A stretch of DNA of 64,000 nt from Pelomyxa schiedti (taxonomy: Eukaryota > Evosea > Pelobiontida > Pelomyxidae), in the NCBI GenBank assembly GCA_020536535.1, contig JAHLWZ010000796.1:91120-155119 (forward strand), written 5' to 3'. This document shows, piece after piece, positions 23,881 to 35,446 of this stretch (the first letter of the stretch is position 1; every line of letters begins with the position of its first letter). Position numbers and translations under genes: made by a program. The notes beneath the pieces were generated by a model. The model had not been told where the DNA came from. It was given only the letters and a program-made list of their open reading frames with translations, and searched no databases.

Positions 23881-26877
23881 TTAGAGTTTGTGGGGTCTTG
23901 TTGAACTCGGAGACAGTAGGCAGAGAATGCCTATGAGAAGGTCCTTGTGAAGGTGCCCTATGGTATAGGAACAGGGAGAGGAAGTTTGTATTGCAGAGAA
24001 TTTCCAGCACAGTAGGACCTGAATAACTACTTTTCGTAGCCACGGAGCACAATCCCGGTGTGATGCTGGGGTCCAGTAGCATTCTGCCGAGAATTTCGCA
24101 ATCGCGGGAAGCTGGGCCCATTTTCCAAGGGAGTCCAGGTGCTGCCGGCTTGTGAGCTGTGCTCCCCAGCGCCACAGAATGTCCGCGATGTCAATGGACT
24201 TCCGGCGAATGGCTAGGTAAAGGTGGTCCGAGTGCGGTACGGCCCCATAATCTAGCAGCAGCTTCACGACGTGTACGTTGGTGCTCTTGATGGAGTACCT
24301 GAGTGGAGTGCGTGGCTCGGGGGTGTTTGGGTCCGCGCCGGCTTTGAGGAGCATCTCTGTTTGGTCGGGGGAGTATCTGACTGCTGTAATCAGTGTATCC
24401 GCACTTGGCTCGGCTCCGCGCTGCAGAAGAAGTGAAGTCATTTGGGAACTTGACTTGTATGAGCACACAATGGAGTGCCGGAGGTGTTCTGTATTTGGAT
24501 GTGTTAGGAACTTTTGTACAAGCGGTAGCGAGCCCGCCTTAATTGATTCTATCAACGCAGACGAAGCTGCCGAAGAACATTGGGATGATAGGGTACGAGT
24601 GAAAGCTTGGGAAAAAAGTGAACAGAGGTCATCAATCCAACTTAATGGCTTGAAACCTGAAATTGAGGACTGAAGTTGATTGGCTTTCTTTACCAAAGCA
24701 GACAACAAACGAATAGTTGGTGTACTGGTAATTTTTGTGCGTATCAGCTCAAGGAAAGGGGGTCTTTGGTCTTCTTGGAGAAGAATAAGTATATTGGCGG
24801 CGGCTTTTGCAGTCTTTGTATTAGATACTGCTTTAATTGAGCAGGTGAGAAATGCGCGTAGCAACTGAAAACCCACAAGAGAAAGATGACTTCCAGACAA
24901 ACTAGAAAGGATCTCCAGTGCTGTGACAGTGTGTGGGGACTGAGATTCACAGCATGATGTTATTACCTTCTTAATATTCTCAGGAATCTTCAGCAAGGAA
25001 AACAGTTTGGTAAAATGTTGGGCATCAATATGTACTACTCTCTTTCCGTCATTGATAGTCTTTAGAATGACATCAACTAACAGGGTTTCTTGTTCTGGTG
25101 TTGGTATGAGGATTGTATTTGCAAGAACGCAAACAGCTGCTGGCAGAGTAACAGATTGACTTCCTGCTTGCAAACTTGACACTACACATTCATAAATTTC
25201 ATTTCTTTGTGAGCTTGTATAAGTGGTTGGATTTGTACGCTTCAATAGAGTACATATACAGCCTACAGTTAAACATTTATATATTGTGCATGTGGTTGTA
25301 TGCTTCATAAGAGCTGGAATGAGCACTGAACTTAATTCAGCTGAGATTGACCCAAATCGTTCCTGTTTCGCAATAATTCCCCATTTTTCTTGGCGTGCAT
25401 GAGCTTGCCTCGACGAAGTTAGAGATGCACATGAACTGGAGATGATGTCTGCATCGTGAACAGCCGAGTTCTGAATAAGTGTTATGCCTAACAGTGGTGT
25501 GCTGCGTTCTATGAACTTCCTCACATCTGGAATACGCAGCAATATTGACTCCTCCATCAAAGTCAACAGGTTTGATGGTTGTGGTACCGTATTTTGGTAT
25601 TTGAAAATCTTTTGGAGAGCACAAGAGAGGGCATTGCAAGAGATTGACGAGAAGGTGCCCTCACAGAGACCTTTTAAAGATGTAAAAAGTAGTTCTTTAA
25701 TAGGTTGTTTCAAAAGTGTTATCGCGCTCTCATTGGTAGCGAATTTGGAAAAGATGTGAGGGATAAAGTGAAAAATTAGTGGATCACTGGTTTCTATCAG
25801 GTGATTGAGGCACAAAAGGTTCCAATTCCTATCTATGCATACAGTGAACACAAGAAACTTCGCCAGGTGGCCGGCGACATAGTTTTGATGAACAACACTC
25901 TCTTTGCCCATCCAGTTCAGCATGTGCATAGCCGCCGCCTGCAGTCCTTCCCTTATGGGATGTTCCAAATCCAGCCACAACGCCGGGCAGTTCCTTGCCC
26001 TTCTCGCAAACGATGCAAGCAGCATGGAAGCACCCACCACGTGCCCCTCATCAGCACCAACGTCCATGGTGTCATTAATCTCATCAGACTCACTGCTCGT
26101 CGAATAGCTATCGAACGGTTCCCCGCCATTTTCGCCATCTTCCTCATCCTCATCATCACCGTCACCATTGTCAGAGTCACCATCGGCGTTAGCATCGGCA
26201 TCGGAATCACCACTTGTGCCTGGTGAGGTTTCCCTGAGCTTCTTGTGGTACCTGACAATGTGGCGGCGGATTGTCAGCATCAAGGTCAGCAGTGACATCT
26301 CAGGCATCGCGGCCAGCATGAACCTGGCCTCCCTGCCCGACGCAGTGCGGCACAGGAACACCCGCTCCATCACTCTCCTCCCAATGACCCCCCCACTGCG
26401 GCTGGTTTTCCCCACTCGCGAGGGAGGCGCCGGGACGAGGGCCTCGTAGCGGGCCAGGTGAGGAGCCAAAGCGGCCGGCCAGTCCCAGTCCTTGTCCCTG
26501 TACAAAGGCAACCACCGCGACGCCGAGTCCGAGTCCGCGCCGCCTCGGGAGGAGCAGGAGGAGCAGCAGCTGGCGCTGGCGGGCAGGCCGGCGCCGCCGC
26601 GCCCCACTGGCTCCGCTGCGTCCCCGCTCGCGGCAGACTCTGCAAGGGAAGGAGCGGGACCCTGCGCGGGCGGAAGCCGCGCGGAATCGGGGGCGCGAGA
26701 GCGGGCCAGGGACACGGCGGACGCGGCGTCGGCGCGCTGGCGGAGGCGCGTCTGCTGGGCGCGGGAGGACACCACGGTCGCGGCGTCGTTCCACTTGGGT
26801 TCGTTGGTGCGCCTGTCCGGCAACTGATGACTGCCGTTGCTGTTGTCCTGCGTCTCTCTGGCTTCTGTTGTTTTCAT
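23881..26877 (-). CDS. large ankyrin-repeat protein with helical (HEAT/ARM-like) middle region
   Basis: A single uninterrupted frame of about 998 codons, read from the ATG at 26877 (the frame is open further upstream but without an ATG). The first approximately 180 residues are GC-rich at the DNA level, disordered and rich in A, R, S and D/E. The middle, about residues 260 to 800, is leucine-rich and all-helical, with PHIFSKFATNESAITLLKQP, LIPALMKHTTTCTIYKCLTV and similar repeats, resembling an armadillo or HEAT solenoid. The C-terminus has degenerate ankyrin repeats: SLLLQRGAEPSADTLITAV, EMLLKAGADPNTPEPRTPLR and KLLLDYGAVPHSDHLYLAI. No catalytic domain is visible. A scaffold or adaptor role is likely. 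Lack of introns sets it apart from most neighbours. Confidence 0.85.
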   Translation of the reverse strand: MKTTEARETQDNSNGSHQLPDRRTNEPKWNDAATVVSSRAQQTRLRQRADAASAVSLARSRAPDSARLPPAQGPAPSLAESAASGDAAEPVGRGGAGLPASASCCSSCSSRGGADSDSASRWLPLYRDKDWDWPAALAPHLARYEALVPAPPSRVGKTSRSGGVIGRRVMERVFLCRTASGREARFMLAAMPEMSLLTLMLTIRRHIVRYHKKLRETSPGTSGDSDADANADGDSDNGDGDDEDEEDGENGGEPFDSYSTSSESDEINDTMDVGADEGHVVGASMLLASFARRARNCPALWLDLEHPIREGLQAAAMHMLNWMGKESVVHQNYVAGHLAKFLVFTVCIDRNWNLLCLNHLIETSDPLIFHFIPHIFSKFATNESAITLLKQPIKELLFTSLKGLCEGTFSSISCNALSCALQKIFKYQNTVPQPSNLLTLMEESILLRIPDVRKFIERSTPLLGITLIQNSAVHDADIISSSCASLTSSRQAHARQEKWGIIAKQERFGSISAELSSVLIPALMKHTTTCTIYKCLTVGCICTLLKRTNPTTYTSSQRNEIYECVVSSLQAGSQSVTLPAAVCVLANTILIPTPEQETLLVDVILKTINDGKRVVHIDAQHFTKLFSLLKIPENIKKVITSCCESQSPHTVTALEILSSLSGSHLSLVGFQLLRAFLTCSIKAVSNTKTAKAAANILILLQEDQRPPFLELIRTKITSTPTIRLLSALVKKANQLQSSISGFKPLSWIDDLCSLFSQAFTRTLSSQCSSAASSALIESIKAGSLPLVQKFLTHPNTEHLRHSIVCSYKSSSQMTSLLLQRGAEPSADTLITAVRYSPDQTEMLLKAGADPNTPEPRTPLRYSIKSTNVHVVKLLLDYGAVPHSDHLYLAIRRKSIDIADILWRWGAQLTSRQHLDSLGKWAQLPAIAKFSAECYWTPASHRDCAPWLRKVVIQVLLCWKFSAIQTSSPCSYTIGHLHKDLLIGILCLLSPSSTRPHKL

Positions 26878-26939
26878 CGCATTTCTCTGAACTTGACGTT
26901 TCGTCTGCACCGAATTTTTTCGTGCTCCTTCTTAGCACC
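26878..26939. promoter_or_regulatory. 62-bp bidirectional promoter region
   Basis: Only 62 bases lie between the ATG of the minus-strand ankyrin gene and the ATG of the plus-strand GH38-related gene. Both promoters and both 5' leaders must overlap here or extend into the opposite coding sequence. Confidence 0.55.
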
Positions 26940-29847
26940 ATGCCGGCTGTGAGGTTGTGGCTGTTGCTGCTGTGTGTTTTGGGTCTGCAGTTTGTCGTTA
27001 TGGGACGACCCGCTGCTGGGAGTGGTGGGGGGTGTGAGTTTAGAAACGCTTCAGAAATAGAGCGACTCTACGTGGTCTGGTCTAATCACTTTGATGCTGG
27101 GTAGAATTCTTTCTATCTTTCTATTTGTTTCGTCTTAGGGACCAATTTTAAGGTTCACTGATTACTTGGTCAAAGTTCTTGACAAGTAAAACTTCTTTTT
27201 TTTTTTTTGCCCATAGGAAACACATGATTAAGGTACTTTAACCATTTCTTTCCCTTGGCTGTTCGGACTGTTAATGAACTGGACAATCGAGATACAGAAG
27301 ATTATTACATTTGGACTTGTGAAGCCCCTTGGGGAATGTCCATATATTTGGATGATAACTGTGACCAGTTACTGGTACCACAACAGATGGGGGAGCTCAA
27401 CTGCCCCACTGCATTGGACCGAAAGTCTGTTATTGATACTATCAATGTTCATTCCCCCGATTCTCCTGCCACCCAACCTGCTTGACAGAGTGGAAACATC
27501 ACTTGGGGAGCTCTTCCTTTTACTCCAGAAACAGAACTATTTGATGCCTCGCTATTGGCAGAAGCACTTGACTTGAACCAGCGAATTGATAGAATGCTTG
27601 GTAGGAATTCGTCCATAGTGATGAATCAAAGAGACGTTCCCATGCTCACTCGCGCAGGTTTGCATTTCCTCCTTTCTGCGAGCTCACAAAGCACATTCTC
27701 GCAGCAATCCCGGTTCTAAATTCGAAGGGAATAAGAGCTATATCTATTGGAGTAAATGGAGCAACACCACCAGCTGGTACCTCCAGTCCTTTCGTATGGC
27801 GTGACCCCATTAGGTGTGCAGTGAATGGAATCTAGTTTCTTTTCTCAGTTCATTCAACCAGTGGTGGCGAAGTAATCGTATTTGTGCACGCAGGAGGCTA
27901 TGGTGGAATTATGCCAGAAGATTTAGTGTGTGTTGACGGTTGGACAACAGCACTTGCCACCTACTGGCATGGGGATAATGACGGCCCCCAGTATGCCGCT
28001 GAGGTTCAAAGCATATATGCAGGATTACGAGACATGTACAAAAACGCTCAAATAATCACCGGGTCTCTGGACGACTATGTCAGAGAGTTGGAGACAATAA
28101 AGGTGAAACATTTGGCAGTTCCAGTTCCATAATCTAACAATCCACAGAGCCAACTCCCTGTTGTCACTACAGAGTTTGGAGACAGTTGGATTTATGGTGT
28201 ACCTTCTGATCCATATAAGAATGCTAAATATTCTACAATCTCTCGATTAAGAAAGCAATGCGTTCTGAATGGTGAAAGTGAATGCAACTCTGACACAAAC
28301 CCTGCTTTTGCTGCTTTCAACTTATTGCTTGTGAAGTCAACCGAGCACACTTGGGGATTGAGTGTATTTGCATTTTGTTTTGTACTTTTTCCCACCTTAC
28401 CCAGGTCAATGACTATCTGGCTGATTATACAAACTGGTCAAATGAAAATTTCAATTCTGTTAGGAACCAGTCCAATTTCGTTTCAATGGAAGATTCATGG
28501 AGAGAACAGCGTGAATACCTTGACAATGCGGTGCTCTCCCTTGGTTCAGCTTCCCCTCTGGCAGATGCTATTGAGGACGCACTAACAGAAGTACGACTAT
28601 CCCTTTTAATTGTGCTGAGCTGCTATAGTTACTTCCTACTATTCCAAATCCATCAGCCAGTGGCTATATCTCAGTTCCTTTGAATTCAGTATTCGAGTGC
28701 AATAACTTGGTGTACGAATTTGACACACAAAGTGGAGGAATAGCTTCTCTCAAAAATTCCCTATCTGGAACCAGCTGGGCAAGCTCTGATCATCAGATCG
28801 CTTCTTTGGTCTACCAGGTGATACATCGGGTGTTTTCAATCAATTCTTATGTAAGCAGACATTTGATGAAGATGATTACAACAATTACTTCAACGATTAC
28901 TTTTACCAGCAGGTCATCTTCCCAATTTTAGGAAAAAACTCTTAATCATCATGATAGCCTCCTCCCGATTGGATGAAAAATGGTTCTTCGATCCCTCAAT
29001 GTTTATTGTTAATGCTACAACAGATTTTGGAAAGACCGGAGTTGAAGTTGGCAATCCAGAGCATGGCACATGGTACCCTTCTTTGGCAGCTCTATGGCAA
29101 CGCAACAATGACGGTTGCGACGTAATTGCTGAATTGTCATTCCCACTTGAAGCTGCAACAAATTATGGTGCCCCTATTCATGCTTGGCTTGCAGTCGAGT
29201 CAACTACTGACTCTGACTCCTCTACACTGTCACTCACCCTCACTATCTCTAACAAGACAGCTTCCCGCCTTCCAGAATCCTGCTTCTTCTCATTCAATCC
29301 TGATACTACATCCCAACCCGGTTCGTGGTGGATTGTGAAGGTAAACACACAAATAAACAATCTCCACTCGAACACACAATTCTTTCCCTTTCCCCACAAA
29401 ACAGCTCCCAATTGACAAAACATGCAGGTTGGTGAACCCGTGGACCCGCTTGACGTCGGGGTGAATGGCTCTAGCCACCTTCACGCCATTGACACCTCTG
29501 ATGCATGGCCGGGCCAAAGCGGTGGATGGAATTCTGCATATGGAGAAGCCAATTCCCACACACCCTTGTTTGCTGTTGCCTCTGTGGATGTGCCCCTTAT
29601 CACTGTTGACATCCTTAGCCCCTTCCCAACCCCTCTTACTCCTCTGAATTCCGTTGGTAATGGTGTTGCCTACAATATTTGGAACAACATTTGGTGTGTC
29701 CCCAAATTGATCCTGAACTAGTTATTTCCTCCCTTTTCTCACTAACGCCTCGTTTATCTCAGGGGAACAAACTATGTACAGTGGTTTCCTTTCATGATGG
29801 AAGGCGAGGGGGCCTATGCTTTCCGTTTTAATGTTCTTGCTTCTTAA
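26940..29847 (+). CDS. secreted GH38-related protein (DUF5054 family)
   Basis: The start MPAVRLWLLLLCVLGLQFVV is a signal peptide. The catalytic-type opening VVWSNHFDAG matches the glycoside hydrolase 38 superfamily style of a histidine and an aspartate close together. Later segments match the DUF5054 branch: DYYIWTCEAPWGM, MNQRDVPMLTRA, VIPVLNSKGIRAISIGVN, FVHAGGYGG, EFGDSWIYGVPSDPYKNAKY, STEHTWG and SWREQREYLDNAV. It ends WGTNYVQWFPFMMEGEGAYA and FRFNVLAS. About nine to eleven exons are inferred, with one T-rich intron at 27193-27210. The likely site is lysosome or cell exterior, acting on mannose-like glycans, but the substrate of this branch is not established. Small exons around 27090-27240 are uncertain. 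Confidence 0.85.
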
Positions 29848-29903
29848 ACAAAAACCCAAAAAAAAGTTGAAACTTTTTCTCTTTTCCCACAGCAATAGGG
29901 GCT

Positions 29904-32761
29904 TTAGAAAACATATTGTTCATCACATATTTCCTGCAAGTCAACAACAGCCATATCAGCCTCGTAATGTAATGCTTTCTGAACAATGAAGGTGGTATTT
30001 GGAGATAATAGTATCTCGTCCTCACATCTGACATAAGATAGAGGGCACAAATCCCTTCCTGTAAGTATTGACAATCTAAATACTACACCCCCTTCAGTAG
30101 TGCCTGTTCCAGCAAAGTTGTATTTAGCCACATTGAGAGATGTAGTGGAAGATGAGAACCCAGTCCATCTCACTAGTCTTCCAAGGCGGTATTCTGACCG
30201 AATGCTATCGAATATAGACGGTCCAGATGATGACCTCAGTCCTGAATCTACTGAAGGCTGACGCACACCGCGATAAACAGTTGTTACAACTGCAGGAAGC
30301 TTAGCTAACGCGGAAAGCAAGTGGAATAGATAGCCACGCCAGGCTGCCATTTTCTGTGCCTAAAGAGATAGAATTCCATTAGTTTTGTTGGACTACATGG
30401 AATAAGCAACCAAGTGGCTGTTTACCTTTCTTTGACGGAGGTCATCATTGAGTGCAAAATACAAGTTGTCTTTTGGGGACTCGGCGGCCATTCCAAGATC
30501 AAAAGTATACAATGTGATTGCAAGCAGGTCATCTTCTGTAAGGTTTGCAGATCGCAAGGATACCTTCAAGGTGTGAGACAACTTGAAGTTGTCTGAGGTT
30601 TTCACCCAACTGGAAGACCGGAACTCAGGTCACGGACAAATAGCTTGCATGTCTTCACCATGTACTGGAGCATTGGTAGCTGCAGTTGACTCTCATGGCT
30701 TAATAACTCAGTCTCAACAGAGGATGGCGTAAAGCCCGGTGGGAATCGTAAGTAATCCCGCAGAGATAAAACTTCATCCACAGAGTCCAAAATCCTGGAA
30801 GATGATGGGGTTTTTGTTTCAGCTGCTGTGAGTATTCCGGGAGGAGGCCGGGCGGCAGCAGAAGAAGCTGCAGAATCTCGCTGATTCAGGTCAGAAGCAT
30901 CTCTTCTATTTAGATCTTCTCCTTGTGCTGTTGCCGTATCAGTGCGGGTAGAGGTGCTAGTAGTCGGTGTTGTAAAAGTAGTTGAACTTGTCCTCAGCGG
31001 TGTAGGGAAAGAGGGCAAGGGGGTGGTGGTCGGGCATTCACATGACGTTTTATCACAAGTGGCATCACATATGGTGGCAATACTTGTGATACTTTTCTTG
31101 CATAAAGGACACAGAGGTTCTCTTTTTGAGACTCCTTTTCCACACGAGCCACATATTTGATGCATGCACTCAAGAAGCAGAAGAGTAATCGGTGCAGCAT
31201 AGCACACCTGCGCGGGTAATCAAACAGAATAGTTGAGACATGGTTTTACCTTGCACATTATTGAAGCTTCATCTGGCATTATTGGAAGGTGGGCAAGTGG
31301 TGTGAGACTGTGTTGATAGGTGACAAACGTAGGTGTGCAGTGTACTAGAGGAGGATGCTCAATTAAACTGGGATCCGCATGGCACCAGAATTGCCAGTTC
31401 CACTTATTATATTCACCACAATGAAGTTCACAAAGAGTATTCTTCTTTGATCTAAAGGTAACATTAAATATGCATATTCCTAGTGATTAGGAAACCTGTA
31501 GAAGATGTGCTTTGTGGTGGAAAGGCAAAGTCCTGATGTATCTTTGAAAACGAAGAGGATAAAGAGTCAGTGCCATTAGAAGTCAGGCTACATGAATACC
31601 CAATGCAGGCTCGCCTTGAATGTGAACAAAATCCATCAACTCCCACTTCCAAGCGTTATAGGAGCCTCTATGAAACTCTAATACTATGCCGCTTGTGCTA
31701 CATGTAACAAGAGACTGCTGGAACTCCGACATGAAAACCTTAGGGCACACAGTTATTGGGGGAACAGGGCGGCCAGAAGACTGAATAATGGTAATGATTT
31801 TATTCACTACCCAGTGCCCAAATTCCCAGTGAATATTATAACTGGAGAGAGATTAGACCAGCTCAAAAACCGATTTCACTAAGTATGATTAGGACTTACA
31901 TTTCATTGTCATGAATAAACACAAGTGTCTTATATCCCTGTGCATAGGAAATCTGGCCATTTTTAACAGCAGGCAAGTTTAGGTCTTGTCCAATACTGTA
32001 ACCCTGCCAATTCCAATTATTGTATGTGCCTGGGATATCAGTCTAGCAAAACGGTTATCAATATGGACAAACCTTGATGCAATTCTTGTAGATTTCCAGA
32101 GCCATCGAAGTAAAAGATATGTGTTGAATCTTTCAATCCAATAGCAGCAAGACAGCTTCCAGGTAATACACCAACAATATGGCCAGCCATCTTATCAACT
32201 CTGCTGGTGCTCCAAATATCATTTGAAAAGTTTAGTTCCCAAACTCCATTGTCTTCTGCTGTCTGAAATGATAAGCAAGAATATTTCCATCTTGGAATTT
32301 ACGAAGAAGAGCCGTTTTCCTCTGTCATTTACTATCAAAGCTGGGTCACATGTTGCCTTTGGGTGCCTCATTCCAATTCTAACGCATTCAGAGATTCCAC
32401 ATGAGTCAGGTGTCCATCCATTGTATTCACCAGTGTGATACTCATACAACAAGCCGTTTTCTTCTTGTATTAATGGGGGGGGAAAAAAAAGGCAATGTGT
32501 CATAATTACCTCCACGAAAGAACACATGATAAGAAGAATTAGAAACATACACAGCACAAGAATTCTGAATAACGGTAAGTAACGAAGGGGAAAGGGAAAA
32601 AAAAAAAAAAAAAAAGAGGAAGGAACAACGAAAGGGGCAGCGGGGCAAGGAGGCCTGGTTTTTGCCATGGCATCGAAACAACACCATCTCCACTGCCACC
32701 CTCCTTCTGCATTCTTATGCGTAGCGCACACGCGACCACCGCTTACCCACACCCCCAACAT
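29904..32761 (-). CDS. lectin-like propeller + RING finger + mono-ADP-ribosyltransferase fusion
   Basis: The N-terminal half consists of repeats with the pattern G-x-L-x-E-Y/F..Y-N-x-W-x-W (GIVLEFHRGSYNAWKWELMD, LLYEYHTGEYNGWTPDSCG, GEYNKWNWQFW), as in tectonin or fucose-lectin type propellers. A RING finger follows (about 31080-31205 with a splice at CK/VC): CKVCYAAPITL, CMHQICGSC and CPLCKKSI. A T/S/P-rich linker leads to an R-S-E class ADP-ribosyltransferase domain near the C-terminus: VYRGVRQP carries the R, WTGFSSSTTS the S and EDEILLSPNTTF the ExE pair. It stops at 29904. The protein may couple ubiquitin ligase and ADP-ribosylation activities after glycan binding. There is no signal peptide, so it should be cytosolic. 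A T19 run on the sense strand (32597-32615) lies in intron 1. The start at 32761 is the least certain point. Confidence 0.72.
32597..32615 (-). repeat. homopolymer A/T run in an intron
   Basis: Nineteen A on the plus strand, that is T on the sense strand of the RING-ART gene. It sits upstream of a splice acceptor and can act as an extended polypyrimidine tract. Confidence 0.6.
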
Positions 32762-32922
32762 GTCCGAGATCTAGATCTCTTGTACCGTTTCAAAAACCAA
32801 CCGTGCGCTTTTCCAGGTGCAGGAGAATTTCTCAGGTCATCAAAGATCAACAACAAGAGATCTAAAATTCCGGAGGAAGCAGAGAAAAAGTTTTGATAGG
32901 AGGAGGTGGTGTTGAGATCTCC

Positions 32923-35197
32923 TCAATTAGACACATCTGTGAGTTCATTGTGGAGATAGCGTTGTTGTTTGACTAGGATGTGGCGTATGGGCTTGTACAG
33001 ATCCCTGTGGTGTTCCTCTGTGTACTCTGACAAGAAGGAACCAACACCAAATCCAGCAACTCCCCCAGAAGATTGGTCAGGCTCAGAGCTCACGGCTGGC
33101 TTGTCAACGCTGAAGTAGCAGTTGGCCTGGCACACATTGGCACAGAACTTGACTGGAATCAGAATCCGGGTGTAGTGTCCTTTCCTTATCTGTCAATCGT
33201 GATGAATTATTCGTTTGTAGTAGTACATTGTATGTGTATTTTTATGTGTGGTGCCAATGTAGTGTTGTAATGGAGTGCAAAATAGTAAGAGCGGAGATAC
33301 CCCTTCATATTCGTCAAGTCCAATTAGGGTTTCATCATCTATTTCCCATAATTCACCTTTAATTCTATGTCCTTGTCCTGAAGCCTTGTTATAATTTTCA
33401 AGTAAGGAGGGACAACCACAACCTGGAAGATTGCCAATCAAGTATGGAACTCCACATTCACCAATAACAAGAGGATAGGGTTTCACTGTGGAAGCAAGAG
33501 AAATATACTTGGATCGACTTAAAAACTTTTTGTTCCAGTGAAATCCCGTTTTGAGTGTGCCATAGACAAATAGCTTGTGTTTTGTTTCTTCTGGCTTTTT
33601 GGGGGTACTTTTCTTGTAGAAGACCATAATTAGCATAATTGCAAATACTGCTACAGACAAAATAGAAACGGTTGTGTGTCCCGATAATACCTGAAGGAGG
33701 GATGAGAATGGAAAGAGAAATGGAACTGATACCCCAAATAATATCACAAGAGCCCCCAAACCTACGGGGATAAAATACTTGACTGAGTTGAGGCCATCAC
33801 TCTTTGGAGATGGAGTTGGAGCTTTGCCTTTCACATGGCAACTGGTGATGGGAGGAGAATTTGGTCCAATATGTGAACTTGTATAAGCTCGGGAATCTTC
33901 AGGTGTCGCCTCTCTTGCACGCTGGTAAAATTCATAATATGGTTCATGCTTAGTTCTCCATCTATCTTCCCAGCAATCAACGAGTTGCTGGAGTCCCGGG
34001 TACTCGGTGCTTCTGAGTCTGAACTCCATTGGCCCATTTTCAAGGACTTCGGAGTCTTTCTAACACATGATGAGCGATACGGGAAGTGAAATGTCACTAC
34101 CTCCCAACGAAACATTGCAGGCCCGGTACACCTCAAGAAAGGTGACAGCTCTACCAAGACAACAGTACCATTGTCCTGAAGATAGCCAAGATCCATAATA
34201 TAGGAGGTCTCTCCTACATGCGTATGAATTTGAGCCCAAAAGTCAAGAAGAGCTTTTTGAATTGTATCACGCATGGCATGCAGGTGAGGGTAAACAGCAT
34301 AGTGATCATATTGAGATATAGCTGTAACCTTCCCATGACGCACAAACAATCGAAATTCGTAATCATATCTGAGGCGAGGTTCCCATCTTCTGAGTGCTAC
34401 CTGCTCAGGCTCGCCAAATTCCAACCAGTCACGTAAATCAACAAACACTCTTTCACTGCTCAATATGAGACTGAGAGCTTCAGCACCAGAAGTGACGCGC
34501 AGCAAGTGTACTCGCGACAGCGCTCCAGCTCGAGTGTTGGCATTATCTGGAAGTTTATCCTTTTCCAGCATTTCCGTGAGAATTGCATTATACTCTGGCA
34601 GAACTCGTTCTCTGTGAAGAGGCTCTGCATCTTTACTATCTTGATACAGTGAATATGCATAAAATTTTTTATGCAAACAAATAAAACCCAAGACTTATCC
34701 CAAAAAAAAAAAAAAAAAAAAAAAAACCATTAGATGGCAAAGTGGTGGACATACACAGAACGCCCACACAAACGCAAAAAAGCTCCGTCTGCCTCGAAGT
34801 TTTCGCGAACTATCTTATCCAAATCCACTTCCAGATTCTTCAGGATGCCAACATCCCTGTCAGTCAGAGGCGGGCCCGGCCTTTGCAAGTACCGCGTCTG
34901 ATAAAAGTGCAGAATGGCAATGGCCTCGCCCCTAGAGAGCGGGTGGAACACCGTATCGAAAGTGAAAGCCCGGAGCGCCGGGTACCACACGTCGATGTCG
35001 AACGCCAAATTTTCCTGCCGCAGGCGGTGCTCGCTGCCGATCATAAGCATTCTGCGGGCTCTCTCGTCTCGCCCCATCGTGTCCCAGTCCGTGCGTTCGT
35101 TAGGCGGATTCCCTTCTGCCTGTTGAATGGCAGACGACATAGAGGCAGTGGCTGGTTGACAAGTTTGTTGTTGGGCCGCTGGTGCGTTGTCTGTCAT
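32923..35197 (-). CDS. CDC123/D123-like domain, two membrane spans, gamma-glutamylamine cyclotransferase-like domain
   Basis: The N-terminus is disordered (MTDNAPAAQQQTCQPATASM), then D123-like: PALRAFTFDTVFHPLSRGEA, FLRLCGRS, SSERVFVDLRDWLEFGEPEQ, EFRLFVRHGKVTAISQYDHY, YIMDLGYLQDNGTVVLVEL and FRWEKDSEVLENGPMEFRL. CDC123 proteins are ATP-grasp-like chaperones for assembly of eIF2. The same open frame (33193-34029) then runs through two hydrophobic spans (YFIPVGLGALVILFGVSVPF; SILSVAVFAIMLIMVFY) into LFVYGTLKTGFHWNKKFLS, GGACT/AIG2-like, with the acid-containing IKGELWEIDDETLIGLDEYE. After an intron the C-terminus is IRKGHYTRILIPVKF to LTDVSN. Because CDC123 and cyclotransferase share one frame without a stop, the fusion is direct. 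Confidence 0.82.
34702..34726 (-). repeat. 25-base homopolymer in an intron
   Basis: Twenty-five A on the plus strand, T on the sense strand of the CDC123-like gene, between its first exon (ending near FLRLCGRS) and the exon that begins near FYAYSLYQDS. Likely polypyrimidine tract. Its length may be affected by assembly error. Confidence 0.65.
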
Positions 35198-35446
35198 CTT
35201 GAAGTCTTTCCGTTGAAGTGCACTTTGATCGATTTGGAAGAACGTTTACTGTTCTCTCAAGGTACACTACGCGTGTTGGAAGGGAGCCGGGGTTTTTTCG
35301 AGGTCTCTTTCTCTTCTTCGTTCCGTTGTTATTGCCTTTTAGTTTCCGACTCAAAACGCTTTGAGGCGATGACGCGGCATTTACTCAAACCGCCAAGTAC
35401 CCACGGTTCACGGAACTGTTGATACTGCTTTCACCCAACAGCGACA

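Noticed and set aside
26300-26941. 213-codon minus-strand frame and two plus-strand frames over the ankyrin N-terminus
   Set aside because: GC-rich sequence opens all frames here. The ankyrin frame continues for a further 2.4 kb without a stop and is the real one.
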